Assembly (NCBI GenBank): GCA_023412495.1
Contig: JAEYNP010000045.1
Span: 1 to 64,000, forward strand
DNA: 64,000 nucleotides
Direction: 5' to 3'
Origin: Pseudomonadota bacterium
GTDB lineage: Bacteria > Desulfobacterota > Desulfobulbia > Desulfobulbales > Desulfocapsaceae
Below the pieces are notes generated by a model. The model ran no database searches, was not told where the DNA came from, and saw only the letters and a list, made by a program, of their open reading frames with translations. Each line of letters begins with the position of its first letter. Position 1 is the first letter of the stretch. This document shows, in pieces, positions 18,146 to 27,657 of the stretch. Both the position numbers and the translations under genes were made by a program.

Positions 18146-18256
18146 AATGCGGGATGTCGCCCGCAACCCAAGGGTTGCCATCCCCTCCCACAGCAAAGGG
18201 AGTAAGTCCTTCATGAAATTCATCAAGAAGCAAGAAATGAATTCTTAAGGTACCTA
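18146..18256 (+). repeat. Composite four-hairpin element, copy B
   Basis: The head reads GCGGGATGTCGCCCGC, then AACCCAAGGGTT, then ATCCCCTCCCACAGCAAAGGGA. The tail stem pairs GAAATTCAT with ATGAATTC, and CCTT with AAGG. It lies in the 697-base gap 17757-18453 between the outer-membrane protein gene and a decayed YCII-like gene. I see nothing else in that gap. Confidence 0.75.
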
Positions 18257-18453
18257 ATTTTCAGCGATGGAGACTTTTCTTTTCCGCAAGGCAAAAGGTA
18301 CGGTGAGAAGAGCCACTGGCCACGCGCGTCTTCCGGGAAGTGATTCCCTGCGCTCTTGCCGAACTCATGCCCAATCGACTCTCCACCGAATGTGGCGCTG
18401 CACCAAAAAACGACGCAAATTCTCGCTAAAAGCAAATAGGAGGAGTCAACACC

Positions 18454-18850
18454 ATGAGATTCATGATTATTGTTAAAACTACCAAAGATTCCGAAGCAGG
18501 CATCCTGCCAAACGAAAAGTTATTGGCTGAAATGGGCGGGGACTCGCCAATGACGGAGTCCAGATCGAAGGTTCCGACCTCCAGCCGAGCGCCAAAGACT
18601 GGCGAATTGAATATTCCGGAGAAGATAGGACTTTTGTCGATGGACCCTTTAGCGAAGCTGAAGAACTCGTTGCCGGGTTTGCCATCACTCCGGGTGGCAT
18701 CCCGCGAGGAGGCGATCGAATGGATCTGACGCTTTCCTCATCCGTCCATAGCTGGCAGAGCGGCCGAGATAAAGGTGCGTCAGCTCTACGAGCTGGGGGA
18801 CTTCAGCCCGATTGGAGGAATCGACCGTTTCCGAAAAACGGGATCGGCAC
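18454..18850 (+). pseudogene. Decayed YCII / DGPF-family gene
   Basis: A good ribosome site (AGGAGG) and ATG lead into MRFMIIVKTTKDSEAG, the standard start of YCII-related DGPF proteins. After about residue 28 the similarity moves to another frame (GVQIEGSDLQPSAKDW, then DRTFVDGPFSEAEELVAGF, holding the DGPF motif). It returns to the first frame at SREEAIEWI, where a TGA follows; beyond that stop the same frame continues with RFPHPSIAGRAAEIKVRQLY, matching the family's C-terminal part. At least two frameshifts and one in-frame stop are therefore needed. The gene is probably dead. The intact VOC protein gene just downstream is a common partner of this family. Confidence 0.82.
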
Positions 18851-18993
18851 ATATAGATAGTCCTGCGACGGCTCGATGCCCTGAAGAAGAATACTCAATC
18901 GGTACGCCGGCGAAAGTGGAAGAGATGATAGCCTTTTCTCCGGTGCAACATTGATTTCATTTCAGGGACTGTCTTTAAAAAAGGAGTTGAACA

Positions 18994-19467
18994 ATGAAAC
19001 TGAATTCACGACACGTCAATCCCATTCCGCACGGGATGCACACGGTGACACCACAAATAATATGCGCTGGCGCGGCCGAGGCCATAGAATTCTACAAAAG
19101 GGCGTTCGACGCGGTGGAGGTGGGCCGTACGCCCGGTCCGGACGGCAAGCTTCTCCATGCCATGATCCGCATCGGCGATTCGGCTATCATGCTGGTAGAC
19201 GAATTCCCTGAATTCGGGTCGTTCGGTCCCAGCCTCTCCAAGGGTTCGCCGGTGACCATTCATCTGTATGTGGAGGATATAGACAACTTCTTCGAGCAGG
19301 CCGTCAAGGCAGGGGCCAGAATTATCCTACCCCCCCGGGACATGTTCTGGGGCGATCGCTACGGTCAGCTGGAAGATCCCTTCGGCCACCACTGGTCGGT
19401 CGCCACCCACGTCCGAGATGTGGGTCCGGAAGAGATGGAGGAGGCAGCACGAAAGGCCTGCATGTAG
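18994..19467 (+). CDS. VOC-family protein (glyoxalase / PhnB-like)
   Basis: The 157-residue protein has the PhnB-type vicinal-oxygen-chelate fold: HTVTPQIICAGAAEAIEFYKRAFDA at the start, GDSAIMLVDEFPEFG in the middle, and GDRYGQLEDPFGHHWSVATH near the end, where a glutamate and histidines of the metal site would lie. An AAGGAG site precedes the ATG. It lies 140 bases after the decayed YCII-like gene, and the two were probably one operon before decay. The substrate is unknown. Confidence 0.85.
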   Translation: MKLNSRHVNPIPHGMHTVTPQIICAGAAEAIEFYKRAFDAVEVGRTPGPDGKLLHAMIRIGDSAIMLVDEFPEFGSFGPSLSKGSPVTIHLYVEDIDNFFEQAVKAGARIILPPRDMFWGDRYGQLEDPFGHHWSVATHVRDVGPEEMEEAARKACM

Positions 19468-19581
19468 ACAGCCGTAACTTCTTTCCCGGGCAGGTTTGGA
19501 GAAGGGCCCGCCCGGGATTTCATCGACCCTCCTTCAGACGACAACCCACCCGAATATAAGCCACCTCAGCGAATCCATGAG

Positions 19582-21234
19582 TCATTTTTCCTCTCCTTTT
19601 ATCTCCGGCGATTCTCCCCAATCGACAGGCAGCAGCACAGTAAAGGTTGAACCGCTTCCCGGCTCGCTCTCCACCAGGATTTCTCCCCGATGGTTCCGGA
19701 CAATGCCATTGCTGATCGACAGCCCCAGCCCGGTCCCCTTGACCGCAGGTTTGGTGGTATAGAAAGGCTGAAAAATAAGTTCCATCTTCTCCGGATCGAT
19801 CCCTACACCGTTATCCTTTATGGCCACGGCAATTCTCCGCTCTTCCAGCCGGGTACTGATCATAATCATGCCGCCCGGGAGGCATGCATCCGCCGCATTG
19901 GTCAACAGATTGAGAAAGACTTGCTTGATCTGGTCGGGAATAGCCTGGATCTGCGGCAATTTTTTCTCGAACCCCCGAACGACGCTGATCCTTTTCTTTT
20001 TAAAATCGCTATTGCACAGCAACAGCAACGAGTCAAGGGCCGAATGCACATCCATCAGCACCTTCCGCCCCGATGACGGCCTGTTGAAATCCTGGAGGCT
20101 ACGAATGAGATTTTTCATCCGTTCAGACTCGCTCATGGCAAGCTCCAGCAACTCCCTGTCTTCCTCTTCCAGGGTCACGGTTTTTCTGAGGCTTTTGAGT
20201 ATTGCCGTAACCCCCTGCAGCGGATTGTTGAATTCATGGGCGATGGAGGCGGATAATTTGCCGATTGCCGAGAGTTTTTCCGCATGCAGATATTGCGCCT
20301 GAGTCTCCTGCAGCTGACGGGTGCGCGTCTCAACCCTTCGCTCCAATTCGTCATTGAGAGCCTTGAGCTGTTCTTCCACCTTTTCGCGGGCAATAACTTC
20401 TCCGCTCAACTGTTCCACGGCCTTTTTCAGTTCCGTGGTTCGTCTCTCCACGATGTTTTCGATCTGCTGGTTCTTCAGCAGCAGATCGTGCTCGGCCCGC
20501 TTGCGGTGGACGATCTCCTGCTGCAGTCCCTCCACAAGGTCGCGATTCTCGTAACGCAAGGCCAACAATCGCAAATAGTCTTTATGAGTGCGATGAGCGG
20601 TGATCGACATGATCAGAAAAAAAAGAAGGGACATGAATCCCATGGCGATATGTATTTCGCTCTCGATCGTGAAAAAGCGGACGATGACCGGAAGGAAGGC
20701 CGGCACACTGAAGATGTAGAAAGCCCAAATGATCGAGGTGAAGGAACCGACCGCGCCGGCAACCATGCCGCCGGTGACAAAGGCGATAAATACCTGATGG
20801 CCTATCGAAGCCGATGGAAAAAGAAAAATGGCCGGTGCTCCCCAGAGCAGCCCGGAGAAAAAAAGCGAGAAGAGAAAGTGGAATTTCCACTTGGCAGCGT
20901 TGAGGGAAGGAGATGCTGCCATTCGGTAAGCCACAGTAATAGCCACCCTGACGGCGAACACCACAAATACGGCAACCACCCATGCCACCAAGTTCGGCGC
21001 GTATGACTGCCCCTGCAGGACAAAGAACAGAATACAGCCGTTGATGAGCGAGGCAAGCGCACCCAGGATGGCATTGTCGTACAATTTGCGGATTCGGTCC
21101 GCCAGAAGCTGCTCTCTATGGTGAGCTGCGCCGATTTTTTCCGGCGGGTTGTCGAAGTCGTGCAATTCCTTTATGAAGCGCCAACTGGCGCTACGAATCG
21201 CCTCATCCGACCCCGCCTTTTTTGTGTGTTCCAT
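19582..21234 (-). CDS. Membrane sensor histidine kinase with six-helix N-terminal domain
   Basis: The protein has 550 residues. Five to six transmembrane helices (about 55-205) form an integral membrane sensor, followed by a coiled coil (about 215-300). The HisKA domain has the phospho-acceptor in SASIAHEFNNPLQGV, and the HATPase domain has NLLTNAADA, DNGVGID and GTGLGLSISNGIV. No response regulator gene is adjacent, so its partner is elsewhere. The membrane part has no obvious periplasmic ligand domain, so it may sense the membrane or a transported molecule; that is inference. Confidence 0.88.
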   Translation of the reverse strand: MEHTKKAGSDEAIRSASWRFIKELHDFDNPPEKIGAAHHREQLLADRIRKLYDNAILGALASLINGCILFFVLQGQSYAPNLVAWVVAVFVVFAVRVAITVAYRMAASPSLNAAKWKFHFLFSLFFSGLLWGAPAIFLFPSASIGHQVFIAFVTGGMVAGAVGSFTSIIWAFYIFSVPAFLPVIVRFFTIESEIHIAMGFMSLLFFLIMSITAHRTHKDYLRLLALRYENRDLVEGLQQEIVHRKRAEHDLLLKNQQIENIVERRTTELKKAVEQLSGEVIAREKVEEQLKALNDELERRVETRTRQLQETQAQYLHAEKLSAIGKLSASIAHEFNNPLQGVTAILKSLRKTVTLEEEDRELLELAMSESERMKNLIRSLQDFNRPSSGRKVLMDVHSALDSLLLLCNSDFKKKRISVVRGFEKKLPQIQAIPDQIKQVFLNLLTNAADACLPGGMIMISTRLEERRIAVAIKDNGVGIDPEKMELIFQPFYTTKPAVKGTGLGLSISNGIVRNHRGEILVESEPGSGSTFTVLLPVDWGESPEIKGEEK

Positions 21235-21376
21235 AATGTCTCCGGAAGAAGCTCATTGACACTATGGTGTGTTTTTCTCCTTTGACAAGAAGGTTGTCGA
21301 AAGTTCTGAAAATCAAACGAACTACGGGATCAACAATGGTGACTCCGGGTTCAGCCGATCGCTCTTCCCCAGACCT

Positions 21377-21590
21377 TCAGGCGAACGCCCGCCGGCGCAA
21401 CCTCAAGGCCTTGGCAATTACGAAAGATCGAGGAGAAGCTCATGGCCGCCGCGGCAATCATCGGCGACAGGAGCAGCCCCGTAAAGGATACAGCACGCCC
21501 GCCGCCAGCGGTACACATAGTATGTTACAGATGAAGGCGGAGAAGAGGTTCTGCCGAATGGCCATAGTGGCGGAAAAACACTACTCTATC
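21377..21590 (-). pseudogene. C-terminal remnant of a P1B-type (copper) ATPase
   Basis: Three consecutive frames on the minus strand together give the C-terminal end of a CopA-like heavy-metal ATPase: MAIRQNLFSAFICNILCVPL with AAGVLYP, then LLLSPMIAAAAMSFSS, then VIAKALRLRRRAFA and a stop at 21377-21379. These correspond to the last two transmembrane helices and the LRLRR tail. At least two frameshifts separate them, and the rest of the ATPase is absent. The rest of the gap 21235-21838 shows nothing I recognise. Confidence 0.75.
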
Positions 21591-21838
21591 CGTCGCTCCC
21601 CGTCTTGGCGACCCATCGAAGACCATTCACCAGTCAGGTTCCAGTTTGGACTAATCGGGGGAAAGGCCCAAGATTTTGGAATCAATATGCGGCCGGATTG
21701 AGTGCAGACGGGGATAAGGGGATAAAAAAGGCGAACGAGACCATTTGGCGCTGCGCCGCTAAATCAAAGAAACCCCTGAAAGAACGGGGTTACATGGTAA
21801 TTGGGCAATAATGGCGGCTGCGTAATGCAGAGTGAGGA

Positions 21839-22246
21839 TTACGACTTATCCTTGCCAGATGGAAGGTGGGGCGAGCCTTCTTTCCGACCCGGACCGAACA
21901 ACTCCTGAAAGCGCCGGTTGGCGAAAGCCTCAATTTCTTCCTGCAGTTGCCGATACTTGGCCACCAACTCCCGGGCATGGGAGGAAAGCGTTGTGCCGCC
22001 ACGCCCTCCGCCGCCTTTTTTGGCAACAACCAGTTCGTCGGCGATGTTTTCCTGCAGGATCTTGATATGAGTCCAGGCTTTTTTGTAACTCATCCCCAAT
22101 CGCTCGGCAGCCTTGGCGATGGAACCATCCTCCTCGATCAGCTCGAGGATCTCTGTCTTGCCCTTGCCGAAGAGCAATTCCCCCCGATCGTTTTCGATCC
22201 AGGTCTTTGTCTTCACCTGCAATTTGGCGATATCGTAGGGATCCAT
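21839..22246 (-). CDS. ModE-type winged-helix regulator (N-terminal domain only)
   Basis: This 135-residue protein matches the DNA-binding half of ModE: EILELIEEDGSIAKAAERLGMSYKKAWTHI is the winged helix, and GGGGRGGTTLS is the wing. The molybdate-binding TOBE domains of full-length ModE are absent, as in many small ModE-like regulators. It may control molybdate or tungstate uptake or enzymes using them, which fits the molybdenum-enzyme maturation genes elsewhere in the window. The ATG at 22246 fits the family start better than an upstream TTG. Confidence 0.85.
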   Translation of the reverse strand: MDPYDIAKLQVKTKTWIENDRGELLFGKGKTEILELIEEDGSIAKAAERLGMSYKKAWTHIKILQENIADELVVAKKGGGGRGGTTLSSHARELVAKYRQLQEEIEAFANRRFQELFGPGRKEGSPHLPSGKDKS

Positions 22247-22328
22247 TGGCAATCGACTTCCCAAGGATTCGGGAAACGGTGAAAAATGACATTTGCTTCA
22301 GTTCACGGCAGAAAACTCTGCTGAACCG

Positions 22329-22354
22329 GACCCCTGCAGAACAGCACAGGGGTC
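22329..22354 (-). terminator. Hairpin downstream of the cold-shock gene
   Basis: GACCCCTG pairs with CAGGGGTC around a 10-base loop, 22 bases after the cold-shock stop codon. Only a weak T-rich stretch follows on the minus strand, so it is a candidate terminator. Confidence 0.5.
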
Positions 22355-22375
22355 GACGTATCTTTGATGTACTGC

Positions 22376-22576
22376 TTATGCTTTTTTTACGTTTGCTGCG
22401 GCCGGTCCTTTGGCTCCATCGACTACATCGAAGCTTACCCGCTCGCCTTCCTTGAGCGACTTAAAGCCATCCATGAGGATTGCCGTATGATGCACGAAGA
22501 CATCCTTGCCCCCATCCTGCTCGATAAAACCGAACCCCTTCGCATCGTTAAACCATTTGACAGTTCCTTCAGCCAT
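22376..22576 (-). CDS. Cold-shock domain protein (CspA family)
   Basis: This 66-residue cold-shock protein carries the RNA-binding motifs KGFGFIEQ (RNP1) and VFVHH (RNP2). It binds single-stranded RNA or DNA and melts RNA secondary structure. The ATG at 22576 follows AAGGAG, and the length is exactly that of CspA-type proteins. It is monocistronic, with an 805-base non-coding region upstream (22577-23381). Confidence 0.95.
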   Translation of the reverse strand: MAEGTVKWFNDAKGFGFIEQDGGKDVFVHHTAILMDGFKSLKEGERVSFDVVDGAKGPAAANVKKA

Positions 22577-23004
22577 CTTACTACTCCTTCTTGCATTTAT
22601 GCGACTCAATCGCATTTGTGTTGTTGGTTCCCTTCGGGAACCAGGGTAAAAACTAAACATATCTTACCGACATGTTTAGAAATTGAAGCTTTATGCCGGT
22701 TGTGGCCATCCTTTTGGAGGCCTTTGCAGCTATTGGTAACAGCGAAATGAGCGACAGGCATCCGGAGCCGGCTCTTGGTGCGGCTTTCCTTGCAGATGCC
22801 AAGACTCATAGAGAGAGATTCCAGGAGTGGATGGGGAAAGAACCTGTCGATCCGGTCCAAATCATAGTTGCCAAGGTGTCGGGTCATCTGATGACGATAC
22901 GGAAAAAGTTATTTGCGCCGCAAGCGGGCTTTCAGCACCGGGCAGAATGTGATCGTGGATCGAAACAAGCTGGGATAGTCCAGATTGAGGTTTTGCAGGG
23001 GAGA

Positions 23005-23053
23005 TTACCTTTTTAAAAGTTTCCTCATTGTATCAGCAAAGACTTTTAAGGTA
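23005..23053. repeat. AT-rich inverted repeat in the gap between csp and trkA
   Basis: TACCTTTTTAAAAGT and ACTTTTAAGGTA can pair around a loop of about 20 bases. No gene can be supported between 22577 and 23381, and this is the only structure I noticed there. Its role is unclear. Confidence 0.35.
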
Positions 23054-23381
23054 TCTGTCACGAGCGAGGATATCAAGAAAAGAATTGCCTTCTACTTATA
23101 GGTGCGCACAGTGTAGTTCATTTCATTTCGTTTATCAAGGTAATTCTTGGTGAGGAACTTACAAATCCGTAGTTGCTCCTGCAAAATCGTTTTTGGAAGC
23201 CACGGCCTGGAGCCTCCAGCGCAACGGTTCTGGTTATTTTCAGTGATTACGTCAGGTATTGCTCGGGGTGAACTATGGCCAAGCATCTCCCACCAAATCG
23301 TGGTATAGTCCCCTCCCTGGATCCCGCTTACGTAGCGACATCACAAAGACCGGCCCACCCGCCCTTCATCTTCTCGAAGAT

Positions 23382-24719
23382 ATGAATGTCATCATTTACG
23401 GCACGACAGAATTCAGTTATCTGGTGGCGACACGCCTGCATCAGCAGCACAACCTCACCATCCTCAACGACGGCGGCGAGTTGGGCGAGAGGTTCAACAA
23501 CCTCGATGTCAGCATCGTCGAGGGCAGCGGAGGGGACATCGCCGTGCTGGACAGGATCGAGGCCAGGAAGGCCGATCTGTTCATCGCCTGTTCGGCCCTT
23601 GATGAAGCAAATATCGTGGCCTGCTGGACGGTGAAAAAGATCGCCGACACCGAGACCATCTGCTTTATCAGCAAGGCCTCCCTCTACAAAAACTTTTCTT
23701 CCATCACCAACAACCATTATCAGACCAGATACGACATCGACTCGATCATCTGGCCGGAACAGCTCCTCACCCAGGATATTTTCCGGATCATCTCGGTGCC
23801 CGAAGCCCTCGACGTCGAGTACCTCGCCGGCGGCAAGGCCAAGCTGTTCGAGTACCGGATCAAGCCGAATTCGACGATCATCGACAAGCCGATTAGGGAT
23901 TGCCGTTTCCCGGCCAATGTCCTCATTCCCGGCATCACCCGGGAGGGCAAGCTGTTCATTCCCTCCGGATCCACCACCATCCGGCTGAACGACAAAGTTT
24001 TCTTCATCGGCTCGAGCGCGGCCCTCGACACCTTGGCCGCCGATTTCTTCAAGCACGACCGCAAGGTGAAGAGCGTCTCCATCATCGGCGGCGGCGCGGT
24101 CGGCTTCATGCTCGCCGAAAAACTCGAGCGGACCGGCATCAAGGTGAAGATCATCGAACATAACGCCCAACGCTGCGCCTTCCTCGCCGACTCACTGAAG
24201 AGGGCCCTGGTCCTGCAGGGCAACGGCACTGACCTGGAACTCCTGGAGAGTGAAGCCATCGCCGCGGCCGATGTCTGTGTCTGCACCACCGACAACGACG
24301 AAAAGAACCTGCTCTGCTCGCTTCTGATCAAGCAAATGGGCACGAAACGGATCATCACCAGGGTCGGCAATATCCAGAATTACGGTCTCTTCGAGCAAGT
24401 AGGCATCGATGTTGTGGTGTCCCCCAAGGCCTCGGCCCTCACCGAAGTCCTCAACCGGGTGCAGACCCACAGCGTTGACGTGGTGGCACTGCTGGAGGGC
24501 GGCAAGGGCGAGGTCCTGCGGCTGAACCTGCCGAAGACCTTCAGGGAAACCAAGATCAAGGATCTGGACATGCCCTTCAACGCGATCATCGGGGTGATCA
24601 TCCGGGGTTACAAGGTGATCATCCCGAACGGCGAAAGCATGCTCCTCCCCCAGGATCGCCTGCAGATCTTCGCGATGAAGGAGGATTCCGAGGCCATCAA
24701 GAGCTTCTTTTTCACATGA
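23382..24719 (+). CDS. trkA: Trk potassium uptake regulatory subunit TrkA
   Basis: The protein has 445 residues in the TrkA tandem arrangement: a first NAD-binding RCK_N domain (MNVIIYGTTEFSYLVATRL), RCK_C, a second RCK_N (SVSIIGGGAVGFMLAEKLE near residue 230) and a second RCK_C. It gates the TrkH channel from the cytoplasm in response to nucleotides. The first glycine motif is degenerate (YGTTEF instead of GxGxxG), while the second is intact. The ATG at 23382 begins the domain. Its stop overlaps the trkH start (ATGA). Confidence 0.93.
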   Translation: MNVIIYGTTEFSYLVATRLHQQHNLTILNDGGELGERFNNLDVSIVEGSGGDIAVLDRIEARKADLFIACSALDEANIVACWTVKKIADTETICFISKASLYKNFSSITNNHYQTRYDIDSIIWPEQLLTQDIFRIISVPEALDVEYLAGGKAKLFEYRIKPNSTIIDKPIRDCRFPANVLIPGITREGKLFIPSGSTTIRLNDKVFFIGSSAALDTLAADFFKHDRKVKSVSIIGGGAVGFMLAEKLERTGIKVKIIEHNAQRCAFLADSLKRALVLQGNGTDLELLESEAIAAADVCVCTTDNDEKNLLCSLLIKQMGTKRIITRVGNIQNYGLFEQVGIDVVVSPKASALTEVLNRVQTHSVDVVALLEGGKGEVLRLNLPKTFRETKIKDLDMPFNAIIGVIIRGYKVIIPNGESMLLPQDRLQIFAMKEDSEAIKSFFFT

Positions 24720-26185
24720 AGACGCCGTTCATCTCCAGCGCCCTCGGCATCATCCTCATAGCCTTCGGCGGCATCATGCTGCTGCCGGCGATGGTTGCCG
24801 TCATTGGCCGCGACTACGGATCGGTCCTCCCCTTCCTTGCCGCCTCCTGCGTTTCCCTGGTTTTCGGCCTGATCTGCCGGTGGCATGGTCGCTTCACCAG
24901 CAACTTCGATACCATGAAGCGCACCGAAGGGCTGCTCATCGTTTCCCTGACCTGGATCGTCGCCGCCGCCATCGGGGCCATCCCCTATGTTTTTTTCGGC
25001 CTGGATCCGCTCGACGCCTATTTCGAATCGGTCTCCGGTTTCACCACCACCGGGGCGACCATCCTCATTGATTTTTCCCTCTACCCCAAATCCTTCTTCT
25101 TCTGGCGCGGCCTCACACAGTGGTTGGGCGGCATGGGGATCATCGTCCTTTTCGTCGCCATCCTCCCCCAGTTCGGGGTGGCCGGCCGGAAAATCTTTTT
25201 CGCCGAGGCCCCCGGTCCCACCGAGGACAAGATCACGCCCCGCATTGCCCACACCGCCAAAGCGCTCTGGCTCATTTATCTGCTCCTAACCCTGGTCGAG
25301 ATCGTCTGCCTGAGACTGGCCGGGATGCCGCTCTTCGATGCCGTATGCAATTCCTTCGCAACCATGGCCGCCGGTGGTTTTTCCCCGCACCCGCAGTCAA
25401 TCATGGGTTATCAGAGTTCGACCATTACCTGGATCGTCACCATCTTCATGTTCTTTGCCGGGGCCAACTTCGCCCTGCAGTACAAGCTCTTTCTCCAGGG
25501 AAAATCCAAGCCGCTGCTCACCAACGAGGAGTTCCAGTTCTATCTGGGCATCACGGTGGTGAGTTCGGTCTTCCTCGGCATCATCCTCCACAGCCTGCAA
25601 GGAAGCATGGCTGTCGACAGCATTCGCGACAGTCTCTTTCAGATCATCTCGATTTTGACGACGACCGGTTTTGCTTCGGTGGATTTCGGTCTCTGGACGG
25701 TTGCCCCCCAGGCAACGCTTTTTGCCATGATGTTTATCGGCGCCTGCGCGGGGTCGGCAGGCGGAGGAATAAAAGTGGTCCGGATAATGTTCGCCTTCAA
25801 ATTCCTCAAGCGGGAGATCGATCAGATCGTACACCCCCGGGCAGTTCTCCCCATCAAGATTGACCGGGGGACCGTACAGGACGATATCCAGCGACAGATG
25901 CTCAGCTTTCTGCTGTTCTATGTCTGTCTGCTGATCTTCTCGGGGCTGCTGGTCTCCATGATCGAACAGGACCCTCTCATCGGTTTTGTCGGCACGGCTG
26001 CCACAATCGGCAACATCGGACCGGGATTCGGCGAGATAGGCCCCATGGGCAGCTTCGGCAACCTCCACCCGCTTACCAAGGGTATCTTCATCCTCGATAT
26101 GGTGGTCGGCAGGCTGGAACTGATCCCCTTCCTCGCCATGCTCTGCCCGGAATTCTGGTCGTTCAGCCGAGGCGACCGGCGTTAA
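24716..26185 (+). CDS. trkH: Trk potassium transporter membrane subunit TrkH
   Basis: This 489-residue polytopic protein has the four-fold SKT pore signature, for example SVSGFTTTGATIL, NSFATMAAGGFSPH, SILTTTGFASVDF and ATIGNIGPGFGEIG, which supply the selectivity-filter glycines. It forms the potassium-conducting channel in the inner membrane and is opened by the TrkA ring. The 4-base overlap with trkA shows coupled translation. Confidence 0.95.
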   Translation: MKTPFISSALGIILIAFGGIMLLPAMVAVIGRDYGSVLPFLAASCVSLVFGLICRWHGRFTSNFDTMKRTEGLLIVSLTWIVAAAIGAIPYVFFGLDPLDAYFESVSGFTTTGATILIDFSLYPKSFFFWRGLTQWLGGMGIIVLFVAILPQFGVAGRKIFFAEAPGPTEDKITPRIAHTAKALWLIYLLLTLVEIVCLRLAGMPLFDAVCNSFATMAAGGFSPHPQSIMGYQSSTITWIVTIFMFFAGANFALQYKLFLQGKSKPLLTNEEFQFYLGITVVSSVFLGIILHSLQGSMAVDSIRDSLFQIISILTTTGFASVDFGLWTVAPQATLFAMMFIGACAGSAGGGIKVVRIMFAFKFLKREIDQIVHPRAVLPIKIDRGTVQDDIQRQMLSFLLFYVCLLIFSGLLVSMIEQDPLIGFVGTAATIGNIGPGFGEIGPMGSFGNLHPLTKGIFILDMVVGRLELIPFLAMLCPEFWSFSRGDRR

Positions 26186-26229
26186 CCCGACCCAGCCGAT
26201 GTAGAATTACGATACATTCGTCCCTATTC

Positions 26230-27525
26230 TCACTGGCGTCGGGCACCCGGCTGAAAACATCTCCCGGCGATCATATAGCAGGTCACCGCAGTCAGGATCA
26301 AGTAGCCGAACATCTGGGCATTCTTCGTCTTGAGGATGAAGGCGATGAAAATAACGAGGAAGGCGCTCGCCAGAAAGAAGAACGGTTTTGGAACGCGTTT
26401 CAGAATAACCCGGCCGAAGTGGGCAAAGCGGATATGGCTGACCATCAGGCCGACGGACAATGCCGCGAAACTCCACAGCCAGTCGGGAGGGACGCACAGG
26501 GCGGCGCCGAGGACGATGAGGGCGCCGGCCGGGCTCGGCAGGCCGTTGAAGATGCCCTCAGGAAGATCGATCCTCTTCTTGTCTACGGTCACGAACCGCA
26601 CCAGCCGGTAGGCAACCCCGAGAAAGAAAACATAACTGAAGAAGGTGGCGAAGGACCCGCCCTTGGTGACGATCACATAAGCCGGGGAAAGGCCGAAGCT
26701 GACGAAATCGGCGATGTCGTCCAGATAAGGCCCGTACTTGGTCCCGCCGTGCTTGCTCGCCATTCGGCCGTCGAAGAGATCGAAGAGCTGGCCGACGATG
26801 ATGGCGAGGATCGCCCAGGCGAAATGATGCTGGTGGGTCAAGACGAGGCTGGCTACTCCGCAGAAAAAGTTGAGGGTCGACAGGATGTCGGCGTAGAGCC
26901 GGTTGGGAATGAATTTGAAGACGATGGAGGCCGAGGCCAGGATGATGCAGGCGACCAACACCTCATCGGCCATATTGATCACTTGCGGGTTTTTATCAAG
27001 CAGGGCGCAGTAGATGACCAGGGCAAAACAGATGATTGCCTTGATCTTGCCGAAATTGTTGGCCGCCCCGGAGATCCTCAGTAAAGTGAGTATTCGGCGC
27101 GCAAAAAACTGGCCCACCAGTTCGACGCCCACCAGAATCCAGACGAGTTCCGGCAACATGACCCCGGCATAGGCGAAGCCGACGAGGGGCGGCAGATAGG
27201 TCAGTTTGTCGCACAGCGGGTCGAGCCACTCTCCAAACTTCGAACCGAGGTTACAGCTTCTGGCGACTACCCCGTCGACGCCGTCCAGGATCGCGGCAAA
27301 GGTGAATATAAAAATGGCCGGGGACTGATATGGCGTGAAAAAATAGAGAAAAAAGGCAAAGAGGGCCATCCCCGTCCGCCAGTAGCAGATAGCATTGGGA
27401 TGCAGGAGCCAAAGATGCGAAAGGATCAACTCCTGCATCGGTTTCTTATCCACAGCCCGGGAAAACCAGGTGAAAAACCCAACCCCGATCGAGGCTGCGC
27501 ATGCGATGACCAAAAATCTTTCCAT
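26230..27525 (-). CDS. Double CDP-alcohol phosphatidyltransferase (two catalytic domains in one chain)
   Basis: This 431-residue membrane protein carries two copies of the CDP-alcohol phosphatidyltransferase motif. The first is canonical: D81-x2-D84-G85-x2-A88-R89-x8-G98-x3-D102-x3-D106, within DPLCDK. The second is D249-x2-D252-G253-x2-A256-S257-x7-G265-x3-D269-x3-D273, followed by FVSFGLSP, a phosphatidylserine-synthase-like signature; its usual Arg is Ser and one residue is missing. Both keep all four metal-binding aspartates. Such enzymes transfer a phosphatidyl group from CDP-diacylglycerol to an alcohol. Most family members have one domain of about 180-250 residues. Which lipids are made is unknown. 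Confidence 0.85.
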   Translation of the reverse strand: MERFLVIACAASIGVGFFTWFSRAVDKKPMQELILSHLWLLHPNAICYWRTGMALFAFFLYFFTPYQSPAIFIFTFAAILDGVDGVVARSCNLGSKFGEWLDPLCDKLTYLPPLVGFAYAGVMLPELVWILVGVELVGQFFARRILTLLRISGAANNFGKIKAIICFALVIYCALLDKNPQVINMADEVLVACIILASASIVFKFIPNRLYADILSTLNFFCGVASLVLTHQHHFAWAILAIIVGQLFDLFDGRMASKHGGTKYGPYLDDIADFVSFGLSPAYVIVTKGGSFATFFSYVFFLGVAYRLVRFVTVDKKRIDLPEGIFNGLPSPAGALIVLGAALCVPPDWLWSFAALSVGLMVSHIRFAHFGRVILKRVPKPFFFLASAFLVIFIAFILKTKNAQMFGYLILTAVTCYMIAGRCFQPGARRQ

Positions 27526-27657
27526 GTGTTATCTCGTAAAAGAAAACCACTGCAGGAACTTCACCGATAATTTTTCGCCGCTATTTACCATCTCGCCGAA
27601 AAAAAGTCCATCCGCCGCACGACTCTCACACCGGCCGAGGCGGGAAGACTCTGCTGC

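Noticed and set aside
22606..23016. Frames on both strands upstream of the cold-shock gene
   Set aside because: No domain and no start signals; more likely the long untranslated region plus spacer.
23092..23286. Minus-strand 64-codon frame upstream of trkA
   Set aside because: The sequence LRICKFLTKNYLDKRNEM looks protein-like but I cannot link it to a family, and no ribosome site is evident.
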